Source of the DNA: Deltaproteobacteria bacterium | GTDB taxonomy: Bacteria; Desulfobacterota; GWC2-55-46; DRQE01 | Length of the DNA stretch: 38,947 nt | Reading direction: 5' to 3' | Assembly: GCA_016219105.1 (NCBI GenBank) | Contig: JACRCI010000108.1 | Coordinates: 1 to 38,947, forward strand | Part shown: in pieces, positions 17,527 to 25,997 of the stretch | How positions within the stretch are numbered: position 1 is the stretch's first letter | Layout of the letters: every line of letters begins with the position of its first letter | Notes under the pieces: model-generated | Databases searched by the model: none | Told to the model about the DNA's origin: nothing | The model's input: only the letters and a program-made list of their open reading frames with translations | Made by a program: the position numbers and the translations under genes

Positions 17527-18053
17527 GGGCTGCCGCCTTTTCCGGGCCTCGGCGATGATAAAAACCTCACTATCTTCTCGATGACCTCCTCCGCGCCATT
17601 TTTTGACGTGTCTACCATGAGGTCTGAGTCCCTGTAGGCCGCCTCCCTTTTTTTAAGGAGCGCCTCGGCCTCCTCCCTTTTGTCCGCCCCGTCCAAAAGC
17701 GGCCTTTCGTCGCCGGAACCGACCCTCTTTAAAATAGTCTCAACGTCCGCGGTAAGACAGACAACCGTGCCCCACGACCTTAACGACCGCCTCGTGGAAT
17801 CGTCCGCGACCGCTCCTCCGCCGGTTGAAAGCACCAGCCCATCGCTCGATGAGATAATGCCGTCAATCACCTCTTTTTCGAGCCTGCGGAAACGGGTCTC
17901 GCCGAAACGGCCGAATATGTCCTTTATAGTCATGCCGGCCCTGGCCTCGACGAGGTCGTCCGTGTCGGCATACTTAAGGCCGAGCCTTTCGGCAAGCCTC
18001 CTTCCAACCGATGACTTGCCTGTCCCCATGAATCCCGTAAGGACGATGTTCAT
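17523..18053 (-). CDS. aroK: Shikimate kinase
   Basis: MNIVLTGFMGTGKSSVGRRLAERLG Walker A; YADTDDLVE; FRRLEKEVI; STGGGAV. Confidence 0.96.
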   Translation of the reverse strand: MNIVLTGFMGTGKSSVGRRLAERLGLKYADTDDLVEARAGMTIKDIFGRFGETRFRRLEKEVIDGIISSSDGLVLSTGGGAVADDSTRRSLRSWGTVVCLTADVETILKRVGSGDERPLLDGADKREEAEALLKKREAAYRDSDLMVDTSKNGAEEVIEKIVRFLSSPRPGKGGSP

Positions 18054-18100
18054 ATTGATTTCCGGATAGGCAAAACGGAAAAAGGAGACGCCGGGGCGGA

Positions 18101-19288
18101 CTAAAACTTTTTCAGTTCGCCCAGGTAACCCGCGTAATTGCCCTTTATCTCCCTTATCGAATCACCGCCGAATTTTTCAAGAAACGCGCGCGCTACCTCG
18201 AATGAGACCACGGCCTCGGCTACCACGCTGGCGGCCGGGACGGCGCAGACGTCGCTCCTCTCGACAGCCGCCTTGAATGGTTTTTTGGTCAGGATATCAA
18301 CGGAACGGAGCGGCCTGTAGAGGGTCGGTATGGGCTTCATCGCCGCCCTGAGGACTATCGGCTCGCCGTTGGTCATCCCGCCCTCTATGCCGCCTGAGTT
18401 GTTGGTCTTCCTGTAAAAGCGCTTTTTGACGGGCCAGTAAGGGCCTCCATCTTCGCCGCCGTCTCCGTAAAATATCTCATCGTGCACCCTGGAGCCGGGC
18501 GTTGAACTTACCCCCATTCCCATCCCTATCTCAACGGCCTTTATCGCCTGTATGCTCATGAGAGAGCGCGCCAGAGTTCCGTCGAGCTTCATGTCCCACT
18601 GCGTGTGGCTTCCGAGCCCCGGAGGGACTCCCGTCGCGACCACCTCGAACACCCCGCCGATAGAGTCGCCGGCCGCCTTCACTCTGTCTATCTTTTTTTT
18701 CATCCTGTCCGTCGTTTTTCCGTCCGGACACCGCAGAGGAGAACCCTCCGCCAGTTCAAAAAGACGGCGCGGCTCCCGGCCGGCGCCGGGGGAATACCTC
18801 ACCCCGCCTATCTCAACGACCCAGCTGAAAACCCTTATGCCGAACTCCGTAAGGAGCCTCTTTGCCACGGCCCCTACCGCGACCCTCGCCGCGGTCTCCC
18901 TCGCGCTCGAACGTTCGAGTATGTCCCTTATGTCTCGCGTCAGATACTTCAGCGCCCCGGCCAGGTCCGCGTGTCCGGGCCTCGGACGGGTGACCTCCGC
19001 CGACGGCGCCGACGGCTCCGCCGTCATCTCGACCTTCCAGTTCTCCCAGTCGAGGTTCGGTATCTGCATGGCTATGGGCGAGCCGAGAGTGCGGCCGAAC
19101 CTTACGCCGGAGGTTATATCAACCCTGTCTTTTTCGATTGCCTGACGGCCGCCTCGTCCGTAGCCCCCCTGCCTGCGCGAAAGCTCCCTGTCTATGTCGG
19201 CCTTCGAGAGGATAAACCCGGCCGGCACGCCGTCGAGTATGGCGGTGAGGAGCTTCCCGTGCGATTCTCCTGCTGTAAGGTACCTCAT
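18101..19288 (-). CDS. aroC: Chorismate synthase
   Basis: MRYLTAGESHGKLLTAILDGVPAG (start set to the conserved Met; ORF extends to 19306); RPGHADLAGALKY; SSARETAARVAVGAVAK. Confidence 0.97.
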   Translation of the reverse strand: MRYLTAGESHGKLLTAILDGVPAGFILSKADIDRELSRRQGGYGRGGRQAIEKDRVDITSGVRFGRTLGSPIAMQIPNLDWENWKVEMTAEPSAPSAEVTRPRPGHADLAGALKYLTRDIRDILERSSARETAARVAVGAVAKRLLTEFGIRVFSWVVEIGGVRYSPGAGREPRRLFELAEGSPLRCPDGKTTDRMKKKIDRVKAAGDSIGGVFEVVATGVPPGLGSHTQWDMKLDGTLARSLMSIQAIKAVEIGMGMGVSSTPGSRVHDEIFYGDGGEDGGPYWPVKKRFYRKTNNSGGIEGGMTNGEPIVLRAAMKPIPTLYRPLRSVDILTKKPFKAAVERSDVCAVPAASVVAEAVVSFEVARAFLEKFGGDSIREIKGNYAGYLGELKKF

Positions 19289-19306
19289 TTTATATGCGTC
19301 CCTCAA

Positions 19307-19333
19307 AAAAAATGCACCCCGGAGGGTGCATCT
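19307..19333 (-). terminator. Intrinsic terminator downstream of pilQ
   Basis: Minus strand: GATGCACCC-TCC-GGGGTGCATTTTTTTT; hairpin plus T-tract between pilQ and aroC. Confidence 0.8.
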
Positions 19334-19350
19334 TCAAGACATCACGGCCC

Positions 19351-22263
19351 CTAACCCCTGGTCTTGTCTTTTATAATGGTCGGGGTTATGAATATCAGCA
19401 ACTCCTTCTGGCTATCGGAGATGGATTTGCCCTTGAATATCCACCCCAATACCGGGATGTCCTTAAAGAACGGGATGCCCCTTTCGCTCCTGTTCGTGTC
19501 CGACACGATGATGCCGCCCATGACCGTGGTCTCTCCGTCCCCGACCAGCACGTTTGTGGTGGCCTCTTTTTTATTTATGCTCGGCTCCCCCCCTGACGTG
19601 CGGAAACTTCCGATCGAGTTTCTGTTTGCCTTTATCTCCATCAGCACGCTCCCGTCGGGCGTTATCTGCGGCTTGACCGTGAGGCTCAAGTTCGCGTCTA
19701 TGAATATCGTCTGGGTGCCGGTGGCCGACGTGGTCGAAAATGGTATGGACTCGCCCTGCGATATCTTGGCCTCCTTGTTGTTCATCGTCACTATCCGCGG
19801 CCTTGAGATGGTCTTTACGAGACCGTCCTGCTCGCCGGCGGATATCCTCAAGTCCAGGAGCATCGGGTTTGCGCCTACCCTGCCAAGGATGAACCCCAAC
19901 GCGCCGAGCGTGCCGGCGGTGCCGGAGGCCGGCAGGTTGACCGCGTAGTTCGTAACGCCAAGGTCGGAGGTGAAACCGGTTTTATCAGTCGCGGCAACCC
20001 CCTGGCCGGTCGCCGGCCCGGTCTGAGTCGCAGGCTGCGGCGCCTGCTGGCCGAAACTTTCCGCGCTTCCGAAAACGCTCGTATGAACCCTGTTGCCGGC
20101 CCCTCTCTGGTCAATGCCCCACTGGATCCCGAGGTCCCTGGCGAAGCTGGATTCGGCCTCGACTATGCGGGCCTCTATGAGCACCTGCGGTATTGGTATG
20201 TCCACCTTCCGTATGTAAAACCTGGCGCCTTCTATGGCTGATTTCACGTCTTTTATGACCAGGGTGTTCGTGGGCTCGTGCACCGTTATGCTGCCGCGGT
20301 CGGAAAGGACGCTTTTAACCTGCGCGGAGAGCGAGGCCGCCTTGTCGTAGTTTATCCTTATGTACTCGGTCTGGAGTTCCTCGAGTTTCTCCGCGGCCTT
20401 CCTGGCCGCAAGGACGGCCTCTTTCTCCTGCCGGATATTGTCAAGCGGGGCCACCCTCACGATGTTGCCTTCCTGTATCTTGTCCAGCCCCCTTACCTTC
20501 AGTATCAGGTCAAACGCCTGGTCCCACGGCACGTCGGTTAGCCTCAGGGTTATCGTGCCGACGACGTCCCCCGAGGCTATGATGTTTAAGTTGCTCACCT
20601 CGGCCAGGAGCTTCAATATGTCGGTGACCTTCGCGTCAACCATGTCTATGCTTATCCTGCGCCCCGTGTATTTCTTCTCCGGCAGCGGTTCCTTGCCACC
20701 CGCGGCAATAACAACGGCGGTCGGCGCGCCTGACTCTTTCTCAGCCTCAACCGCGGACGCTTCCGCGGGCTTCTCCGCGGATTTCTGCGGGGCCTTTACG
20801 GCCATGGCCGCCCGTGCCGGGAAATCCACGTTTATCGCGCCGTTATCCTCGGTCACTTCATAAGACGCCCTCTCCGAGAGCCTTACAAGCACCCGCACCC
20901 TCCAATCCGGCGCCGGGGAGGACTGATATGCACTTATCGTCGAGACCGGCGTGCCGAGGTCCGCGGCATCGAGGGTCATCTTGAGTTCTTCGGGTATGAC
21001 CGCGGACTGGATGTCAACCGTAACGGTCTTCCCGTCCAGAGACTCCTTGACCTGGTAATCCGCATGGGCTGAATTTACTATCGTAAGCCTCGCCGTATCC
21101 TTAAACTTCTTGAAATCCACCTTTTTAACCGTCGTGGACGGAGTGCTGGCCACAACCAGCGCCGCATTCGCCGTTTTTTCATCGGAACGCCGGGCCACGG
21201 CCGGAGAAACCGTCTCAGATGGAGTGCCGGCCGTCGTGGACGGCTGGTTGGCCGTCGTGGACGGAGTGATAGCCGCCTCAGGCGCGGCCTCTTTGGCCTT
21301 TTCAGCCGTTTTCGCCTCCGGCGCCCCGGCCACAACCACCAGGGGCAATGCCTCTTTCTTCTCCGCGCCGAAGATCACTACAAGGGCGCTCCCGGCCTTT
21401 TCCACGTGATAAGGGGGCACGGCCTTCCCGCTCGAGTCCAGTACGAACCTGACCTTGTCGGCGTATGACCCGACCCTTACCCTGTCCACCATGGGGAGGC
21501 CGACCTGGACGTTCCTTTTCTTCATGGCGCTCTTGACGTTCCATACGTCTATGACAACCCGCGCCGGATCGTCGAGGGCAAACGTGTTGTAGTTGCCGAC
21601 CCTGCCGTCGCCCTCGATCCTTACGACGGTGTTCGAGCCTTCCCTCGTTGCCGTGACATCCGTAATCGTCGTGGCAGTGGGACTCGTTTCCTCCCGCTTC
21701 CCTTCCGTTAACGCGGCCTCTTTCTCATCGGCCGGCGTAACGGCATCGGCCGCGGCCCCGGCGCCTTCTTTCGAGAGTTCTATCAGTATGCTTTTATCGC
21801 CGGATTTAATATCGTGCCCGACGCCCGCCTTCAGGCCTATCTCTATCCTCCCTATCGCATCGCCGCCGATGCCGTATGTCGAGGCGAGTATTTCCGTAAT
21901 GAAATCGTTATTGACGGCAATAGGGCTCTTTACGTTCTCAACGCTGGCGCCCGGCATGTCCACTATGACCCTGGGCGGATCGGACAGCCCGAAGGCCGTG
22001 TATTTCAACGGAACGTCCGACTCGATAATGACCGCGTTGCCGGCCCCCACGACGCTTGCGAGAACGACCGGCGAGGCCGGCTGGTTCACCCCGGCCGCCG
22101 GAGCGGGCGTTTCGCTTCCCTTAACCGCGGCCTGCTCCGCCGCGCATCCGGCCGCGAGCAAAAAGACGACCAGGACAAAACTCGCGAGAATGCCCCTTGA
22201 ACGGCCGGCACTTTGCCTGTGACGGCCAGCCAGCCATCCGTCATGGTTTCCTTTTATATTCAT
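19351..22263 (-). CDS. pilQ: Type IV pilus secretin PilQ with AMIN domains
   Basis: C-terminal secretin (VLIEARIVEAESSFARDLGIQWG; SRPRIVTMNNKEAKISQGESIPF; VLGWIFKGKS..KELLIFITPTII); STN/AMIN-like N-terminal regions. Confidence 0.95.
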   Translation of the reverse strand: MNIKGNHDGWLAGRHRQSAGRSRGILASFVLVVFLLAAGCAAEQAAVKGSETPAPAAGVNQPASPVVLASVVGAGNAVIIESDVPLKYTAFGLSDPPRVIVDMPGASVENVKSPIAVNNDFITEILASTYGIGGDAIGRIEIGLKAGVGHDIKSGDKSILIELSKEGAGAAADAVTPADEKEAALTEGKREETSPTATTITDVTATREGSNTVVRIEGDGRVGNYNTFALDDPARVVIDVWNVKSAMKKRNVQVGLPMVDRVRVGSYADKVRFVLDSSGKAVPPYHVEKAGSALVVIFGAEKKEALPLVVVAGAPEAKTAEKAKEAAPEAAITPSTTANQPSTTAGTPSETVSPAVARRSDEKTANAALVVASTPSTTVKKVDFKKFKDTARLTIVNSAHADYQVKESLDGKTVTVDIQSAVIPEELKMTLDAADLGTPVSTISAYQSSPAPDWRVRVLVRLSERASYEVTEDNGAINVDFPARAAMAVKAPQKSAEKPAEASAVEAEKESGAPTAVVIAAGGKEPLPEKKYTGRRISIDMVDAKVTDILKLLAEVSNLNIIASGDVVGTITLRLTDVPWDQAFDLILKVRGLDKIQEGNIVRVAPLDNIRQEKEAVLAARKAAEKLEELQTEYIRINYDKAASLSAQVKSVLSDRGSITVHEPTNTLVIKDVKSAIEGARFYIRKVDIPIPQVLIEARIVEAESSFARDLGIQWGIDQRGAGNRVHTSVFGSAESFGQQAPQPATQTGPATGQGVAATDKTGFTSDLGVTNYAVNLPASGTAGTLGALGFILGRVGANPMLLDLRISAGEQDGLVKTISRPRIVTMNNKEAKISQGESIPFSTTSATGTQTIFIDANLSLTVKPQITPDGSVLMEIKANRNSIGSFRTSGGEPSINKKEATTNVLVGDGETTVMGGIIVSDTNRSERGIPFFKDIPVLGWIFKGKSISDSQKELLIFITPTIIKDKTRG
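21129..21152 (-). repeat. 21-bp palindromic repeat family, inverted copy in pilQ
   Basis: CCGTCGTGGACGGAGTGCTGGCCA; encodes VASTPSTTV. Confidence 0.8.
21210..21272 (-). repeat. 21-bp palindromic repeat family, three tandem inverted units in pilQ
   Basis: Cores at 21210, 21231 and 21252, 21 nt apart; encodes TPSTTAN-QPSTTAG-TPSETVS (7-aa periodicity). Confidence 0.9.
22068..22086 (-). repeat. 21-bp palindromic repeat family, partial inverted copy in pilQ
   Basis: CCGGCGAGGCCGGCTGGTT, identical to 4621-4639. Confidence 0.6.
22201..22248 (+). repeat. 21-bp palindromic repeat family, degenerate two-unit copy in pilQ signal-peptide n-region
   Basis: GGCACTTTGCCTGTGACGGCCAGCCAGCCATCCGTCATGG; core CCATCCGTCATGG. 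Confidence 0.65.
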
Positions 22264-22287
22264 AACCCCCCTCCGTAATGAACCTTC

Positions 22288-22306
22288 CCAAAGCTTGGCT
22301 TTGGGG
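22288..22306. repeat. Hairpin upstream of pilQ
   Basis: CCCAAAGC-TTG-GCTTTGGG, 8-bp arms; AAAGCTTGGCT recurs at 22356-22366. Confidence 0.6.
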
Positions 22307-22332
22307 TATCATGGGACATCGTTCCAAACAAC

Positions 22333-22355
22333 CTAACCAGCCGTCCTCGACGGTT
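22333..22355 (+). repeat. 21-bp palindromic repeat family, intergenic copy between pilP and pilQ
   Basis: CTAACCAGCCGTCCTCGACGGTTA; core at 22341-22353. Confidence 0.8.
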
Positions 22356-22423
22356 AAAGCTTGGCTATCGAGGAATCAAACCCGCGTCGCGGGATTAACT
22401 CCATTATTGCCTTACGCGCAAAC

Positions 22424-22954
22424 TTATCTGCCCGCCTTTTCCTTATCTTTATCTTTCTCGCCCGGCAGCGCGAGTTCCACCCTCTGGGTGAAAACAACCC
22501 TGCCCTCGGCGTCCTTCTCCACCTCTTCCACTATCACGCCCTTTTCCTTGACGGCCACTATCCTGCCGTCCCTGACGCCTATGCGGTCGCCCTTGCGGGC
22601 CGTGTAGGTCTTGCCCTCGGGCACCTGCACGAGCACAAGCGGCTCGTCTGTGCCGACCATTACGGCCAGGACCTTCAAGGCGCTCAGGTCGCAGCACTCA
22701 AGAGGGGTCTTCACCCGCTCCTCCCTCTTCGTCTCCTCGGCGAGATAGCTGAGGAACGGATTACGCTTTACCGTGACGAACGACTGCGTCGAGATTGCCA
22801 TACCCTCTACAGTCTGCGGCCTCAATTGCGTCGCCGGGGCCGCTGGCCGCTGTATGGAGGCGGCCTCCTCCCCGGTTTTTTTCCCCTTGCACGCGCTCAA
22901 GACAAGCGGCAGGAGGAGGACCGTCGCGCATAATATCCGGTGGTGTCTTATCAT
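22424..22954 (-). CDS. pilP: Type IV pilus assembly lipoprotein PilP
   Basis: Lipobox LPLVLSAC; RNPFLSYLAEE; PEGKTYTARKGDRIGVRDGRIVAVKEKGVIVEE. Confidence 0.92.
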   Translation of the reverse strand: MIRHHRILCATVLLLPLVLSACKGKKTGEEAASIQRPAAPATQLRPQTVEGMAISTQSFVTVKRNPFLSYLAEETKREERVKTPLECCDLSALKVLAVMVGTDEPLVLVQVPEGKTYTARKGDRIGVRDGRIVAVKEKGVIVEEVEKDAEGRVVFTQRVELALPGEKDKDKEKAGR

Positions 22955-23586
22955 TTTGATTCGCCCCTGGCCTTTGCCGGCTCGGCGCCCTGACCCTCGT
23001 CCGGCACGAACCTGAAGGTCATGGCGATGAACTTCGCGTTAATGCCGGGTGCCGGGTTTGTAAAAGTCTTCATGTCCGACAGCGTGACGTTTATCCCTTC
23101 TATGTTCACTATCCTCGGAAGCCGGCTGACCTTTTCGCAAAAACCATACAGGCTGTCGTACGTGCCCTCAACCTCCATGTCCACCGGCACCTCCGCGTAG
23201 AAGCCCTTGGGGGTCTCGGCCTTCGGCCTGAAGAGAAGTATCTTGAGGCCCGATTTCTTGGCCGCGTCGCTTACGCTGTCTATAAGGCTCGGTATCTCCT
23301 TTTCGTTCGGAAGCTGGGCAAGCGCGTTTTTGAGCTGCCCTTCGAGTTCCTCTTTTTCCTTCTCAAATGCCGGTATGTCCTTGGCTATCCTCCTGCTGTC
23401 GTCAAGCTGCGCCGTAAGGTCATTGACCGTATTCCTCAGCCCGGCCACCTCGTCCCTCTCGGGCCCTATGAGGAACTGATAAAAGAGAAGGGCTATGACG
23501 ACGTCAAGGACCGCCACGATGATTATCTTTTTCGAGAGCGAAAGCTTGAGTATAAAATCTATCTTCAGCAGGCTCTTTATCGCCAT
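22951..23586 (-). CDS. pilO: Type IV pilus assembly protein PilO
   Basis: Single TM near N-terminus, coiled coil, LPNEKEIPSLIDSVSDAAKKSGLKILLFRP. Confidence 0.93.
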   Translation of the reverse strand: MAIKSLLKIDFILKLSLSKKIIIVAVLDVVIALLFYQFLIGPERDEVAGLRNTVNDLTAQLDDSRRIAKDIPAFEKEKEELEGQLKNALAQLPNEKEIPSLIDSVSDAAKKSGLKILLFRPKAETPKGFYAEVPVDMEVEGTYDSLYGFCEKVSRLPRIVNIEGINVTLSDMKTFTNPAPGINAKFIAMTFRFVPDEGQGAEPAKARGESK

Positions 23587-24129
23587 CTACTGCCTCTCAA
23601 CCACTATCGTGAACTCCACGAGGTCTCTGCCCGCGGTCTTTGTCTTTGACCTCTGGGCCACTATCAACTCCACCTTCTTGAACGCGCCGTAGCCCTCAAA
23701 GCCCCTCATGAATTCGGCGACGTCCTCGTCCTTCCCGGCGTATCCGTTGACGGTTATGACCTTGCCCCTGTCCTGGAGCGAATATATCCACGCCCTCTGC
23801 GGGACGCTGCCGGCGACCTTCGTGAAAAGCTCCACCGGCCCGGTCCTCGCGCCCTCGAGCCTTTTGACCACGCCGAGCTTGCTCTCTACCACGCGTTTTT
23901 GCTCCTTGAGCTTGGAGAGCTCGCCCACCTGCCTCTTGAGGTCCTGCAGTTCCTTGCCGGCGCTGTCGATGTCCATCTTGAGGAGTGAGGCGTCGGAGCC
24001 GAGCTTGAAATAGGCCGCGACGGATATCGCGATGACGCTTACGGTTACAAGGCCGGCCACGGTAAGCTGGAACCTTACCGACTCTTTTTTCTTCGCCGCC
24101 CTTACCGGAAGCAGGTTTATCCTTATCAT
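23587..24129 (-). CDS. pilN: Type IV pilus assembly protein PilN
   Basis: MIRINLLPVRAAKKKESVRFQL; PilN/PilM gene order with 4-nt overlap. Confidence 0.94.
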   Translation of the reverse strand: MIRINLLPVRAAKKKESVRFQLTVAGLVTVSVIAISVAAYFKLGSDASLLKMDIDSAGKELQDLKRQVGELSKLKEQKRVVESKLGVVKRLEGARTGPVELFTKVAGSVPQRAWIYSLQDRGKVITVNGYAGKDEDVAEFMRGFEGYGAFKKVELIVAQRSKTKTAGRDLVEFTIVVERQ

Positions 24130-25190
24130 CTGTCGCCCAGCCTCCTCGTGGCAAGCCCCACCGCGACGCCGAACGACGGGGCCATCTCGCCGAGCGTGCC
24201 GGCGTCAAAACTTTTGGGGTTAGAGGCCACTCCGTTGAACGGGTTCACCGGCTCAACCGGGATATCGGTCCTCTCCTGCATCAGTTCCCTGAGGCCGGAA
24301 ACCTTCGCCCCGCCGCCGCACAGGAATATCCTGCTTATCACCCCGCCCGGCGCGCCGCCCAGAAAAAAATCAACCGACCTCTTCACCTCCATGGTTATGT
24401 TCGCGGAGACGGCGTTCATGACCCCGGCGAGCTCCGAGGGCTCGCCTGGGGGTTTGGCCCTGCCGAGCTTTATGTCCTCGGCCTCCTTGAAGCTTATGTT
24501 GAAGCTCCTCTGTATCTCCTCGGTGTACTGGTTGCCGCCCATGGGGATGCTCCTCGTGAACGTGGTGACGCCGCCGGCCATGACGCTTATGCTCGTTATG
24601 CCGGCGCCTATGTTCACCATCGCGACGCTCTCCCCCGGCGCCAGGGTATAGTTTATCTCCATCATGTTCTCGAGCGCGAAGGAGTCCACGTCCACGACGA
24701 CCGGATTAAGGCCGGCCTCCTTTATGACGTTCGTATAATCGTTTATGACGTCCTTTTTCACCGCGACGAGCATGACCTCCATCTGCCCCTTGCCCTCGCC
24801 GTGCTCCCCGAGTATCTGAAAGTCTATGTTGACGTCGCTCATGGGGAACGGGATATACTGCTCGGCCTCCCACTGGATGGACTCGGCCAGTTCCTCCTCG
24901 GTCATGGCCGGGAGGCTCACCTTCTTTATTATGACCGAATGGCCGGTGAGGGAGGAGACGACGTCCTTCACCTTGACGCCCTGCTCCTTTATAAGCCCGG
25001 AGATTGCGTTGGTGACGGTCATGGAGTCTATTATGGAGCCGTCCACTATCGCCTCGGGCGGGAGGTATGCGATGCCGAGCTTCTGAAGCTCCCAGCCCTT
25101 CTTGGCCTGCCTGAGCTGGACGAGCTTTATGGAGTGCGAGCCTATGTCCAGCGCCACGACGTCTTTTTTCTTGAAAAACGACAGTCCCAT
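24126..25190 (-). CDS. pilM: Type IV pilus assembly protein PilM
   Basis: DVVALDIGSHSIKLVQLRQAKKGWEL; actin-like fold motifs. Confidence 0.96.
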   Translation of the reverse strand: MGLSFFKKKDVVALDIGSHSIKLVQLRQAKKGWELQKLGIAYLPPEAIVDGSIIDSMTVTNAISGLIKEQGVKVKDVVSSLTGHSVIIKKVSLPAMTEEELAESIQWEAEQYIPFPMSDVNIDFQILGEHGEGKGQMEVMLVAVKKDVINDYTNVIKEAGLNPVVVDVDSFALENMMEINYTLAPGESVAMVNIGAGITSISVMAGGVTTFTRSIPMGGNQYTEEIQRSFNISFKEAEDIKLGRAKPPGEPSELAGVMNAVSANITMEVKRSVDFFLGGAPGGVISRIFLCGGGAKVSGLRELMQERTDIPVEPVNPFNGVASNPKSFDAGTLGEMAPSFGVAVGLATRRLGDR

Positions 25191-25253
25191 TATTTATCGT
25201 CCCTCGGCCCCGGGAGCCATGAAAGACCTCCGGTCCGCCTCCGTAAATCCCCC

Positions 25254-25463
25254 TCAGTGCGCCTTGCCGAAGATCATGTCCTTGTCCGAGAGCTTGAAAC
25301 CGAGCGCCTGTATTATCTTCCTTTTCGTGTCAACCCTGCACGTATAGCCCTTCTCTATCCTGTCAATGGTAAGAGGGGACACCCCGGCCTTGCGCGCGAG
25401 TTCGGACTTGGTAATGAGCATACCCTCCCGTATCCTCTTCAGCCTGTTCTTATCCCTGCCCAT
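25254..25463 (-). CDS. XRE-family helix-turn-helix regulator
   Basis: MGRDKNRLKRIREGMLITKSELARKAGVSPLTIDRIEKGYTCRVDTKRKIIQALGF is a Cro/C1-type HTH. Start chosen at MGRDKN; ORF extends to 25505. Confidence 0.88.
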   Translation of the reverse strand: MGRDKNRLKRIREGMLITKSELARKAGVSPLTIDRIEKGYTCRVDTKRKIIQALGFKLSDKDMIFGKAH

Positions 25464-25498
25464 CTTGAACTCCGGTAAAAAAAGCCTGACCGCGCCCG

Positions 25499-25558
25499 GC
25501 GCCACTTTCCATCGCCGAGTCCGTGCAGGATAATAAGGATGGTGCTGGGAAGTGGCGC
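25499..25558. promoter_or_regulatory. 11-bp inverted repeat in the XRE/pilM leader (candidate operator or RNA structure)
   Basis: GCGCCACTTTCC (25499-25510) and GGGAAGTGGCGC (25547-25558), arms complementary with one mismatch. Confidence 0.4.
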
Positions 25559-25610
25559 TGGACGCGCATCTTTCAGCCGTCCGTGCCGACGTCCCCGAAA
25601 ACTACGCTTA

Positions 25611-25639
25611 ACTGTATTCTATAACGGCTAATTTGTCAA
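25611..25639 (-). promoter_or_regulatory. Predicted sigma70-like promoter for XRE-pilMNOPQ
   Basis: Minus strand TTGACA (25634-25639), 17-nt spacer, TACAGT (25611-25616), in an AT-rich patch. Confidence 0.5.
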
Positions 25640-25765
25640 GAATTTTTTACAATTAGGCATAATTTATATTAAATTATAACCCCCGCCCCATCCACCGGGC
25701 ATCGAGGCGCTGTGCCTTTTTTCTACGATTGCAAGGATATTGAGGGGGGAGGCAAAAGTGAAACT

Positions 25766-25890
25766 CCTCTCACCTTTGTCCCCCTCACCCTACCCTCTCC
25801 CCGCCGGGGAGAGGGAGAAGAATACGGATAATGCCCTTTACTGTAATCTCCTCTCCCCCTTTAAGGGGGAGAGGAAAAAGGTGAGGGGGT
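25766..25890. repeat. Composite GC-rich palindromic intergenic repeat (nested inverted repeats)
   Basis: CCCTCTCCCCGCCGGGGAGAGGG (25793-25815) and CCTCTCCCCCTTTAAGGGGGAGAGG (25850-25874), flanked by CCCCCTCACC (25780-25789) / GGTGAGGGGG (25880-25889). Confidence 0.85.
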
Positions 25891-25997
25891 CATCTGAGAG
25901 TGCGGCGAGGACATTATGAATGCAGTCGCCAATAAGGCATGGACGTGGTGCGGCGCTCTTCCTCGCAATGACAAAAATAGAATTAATCAGAGGTTCC

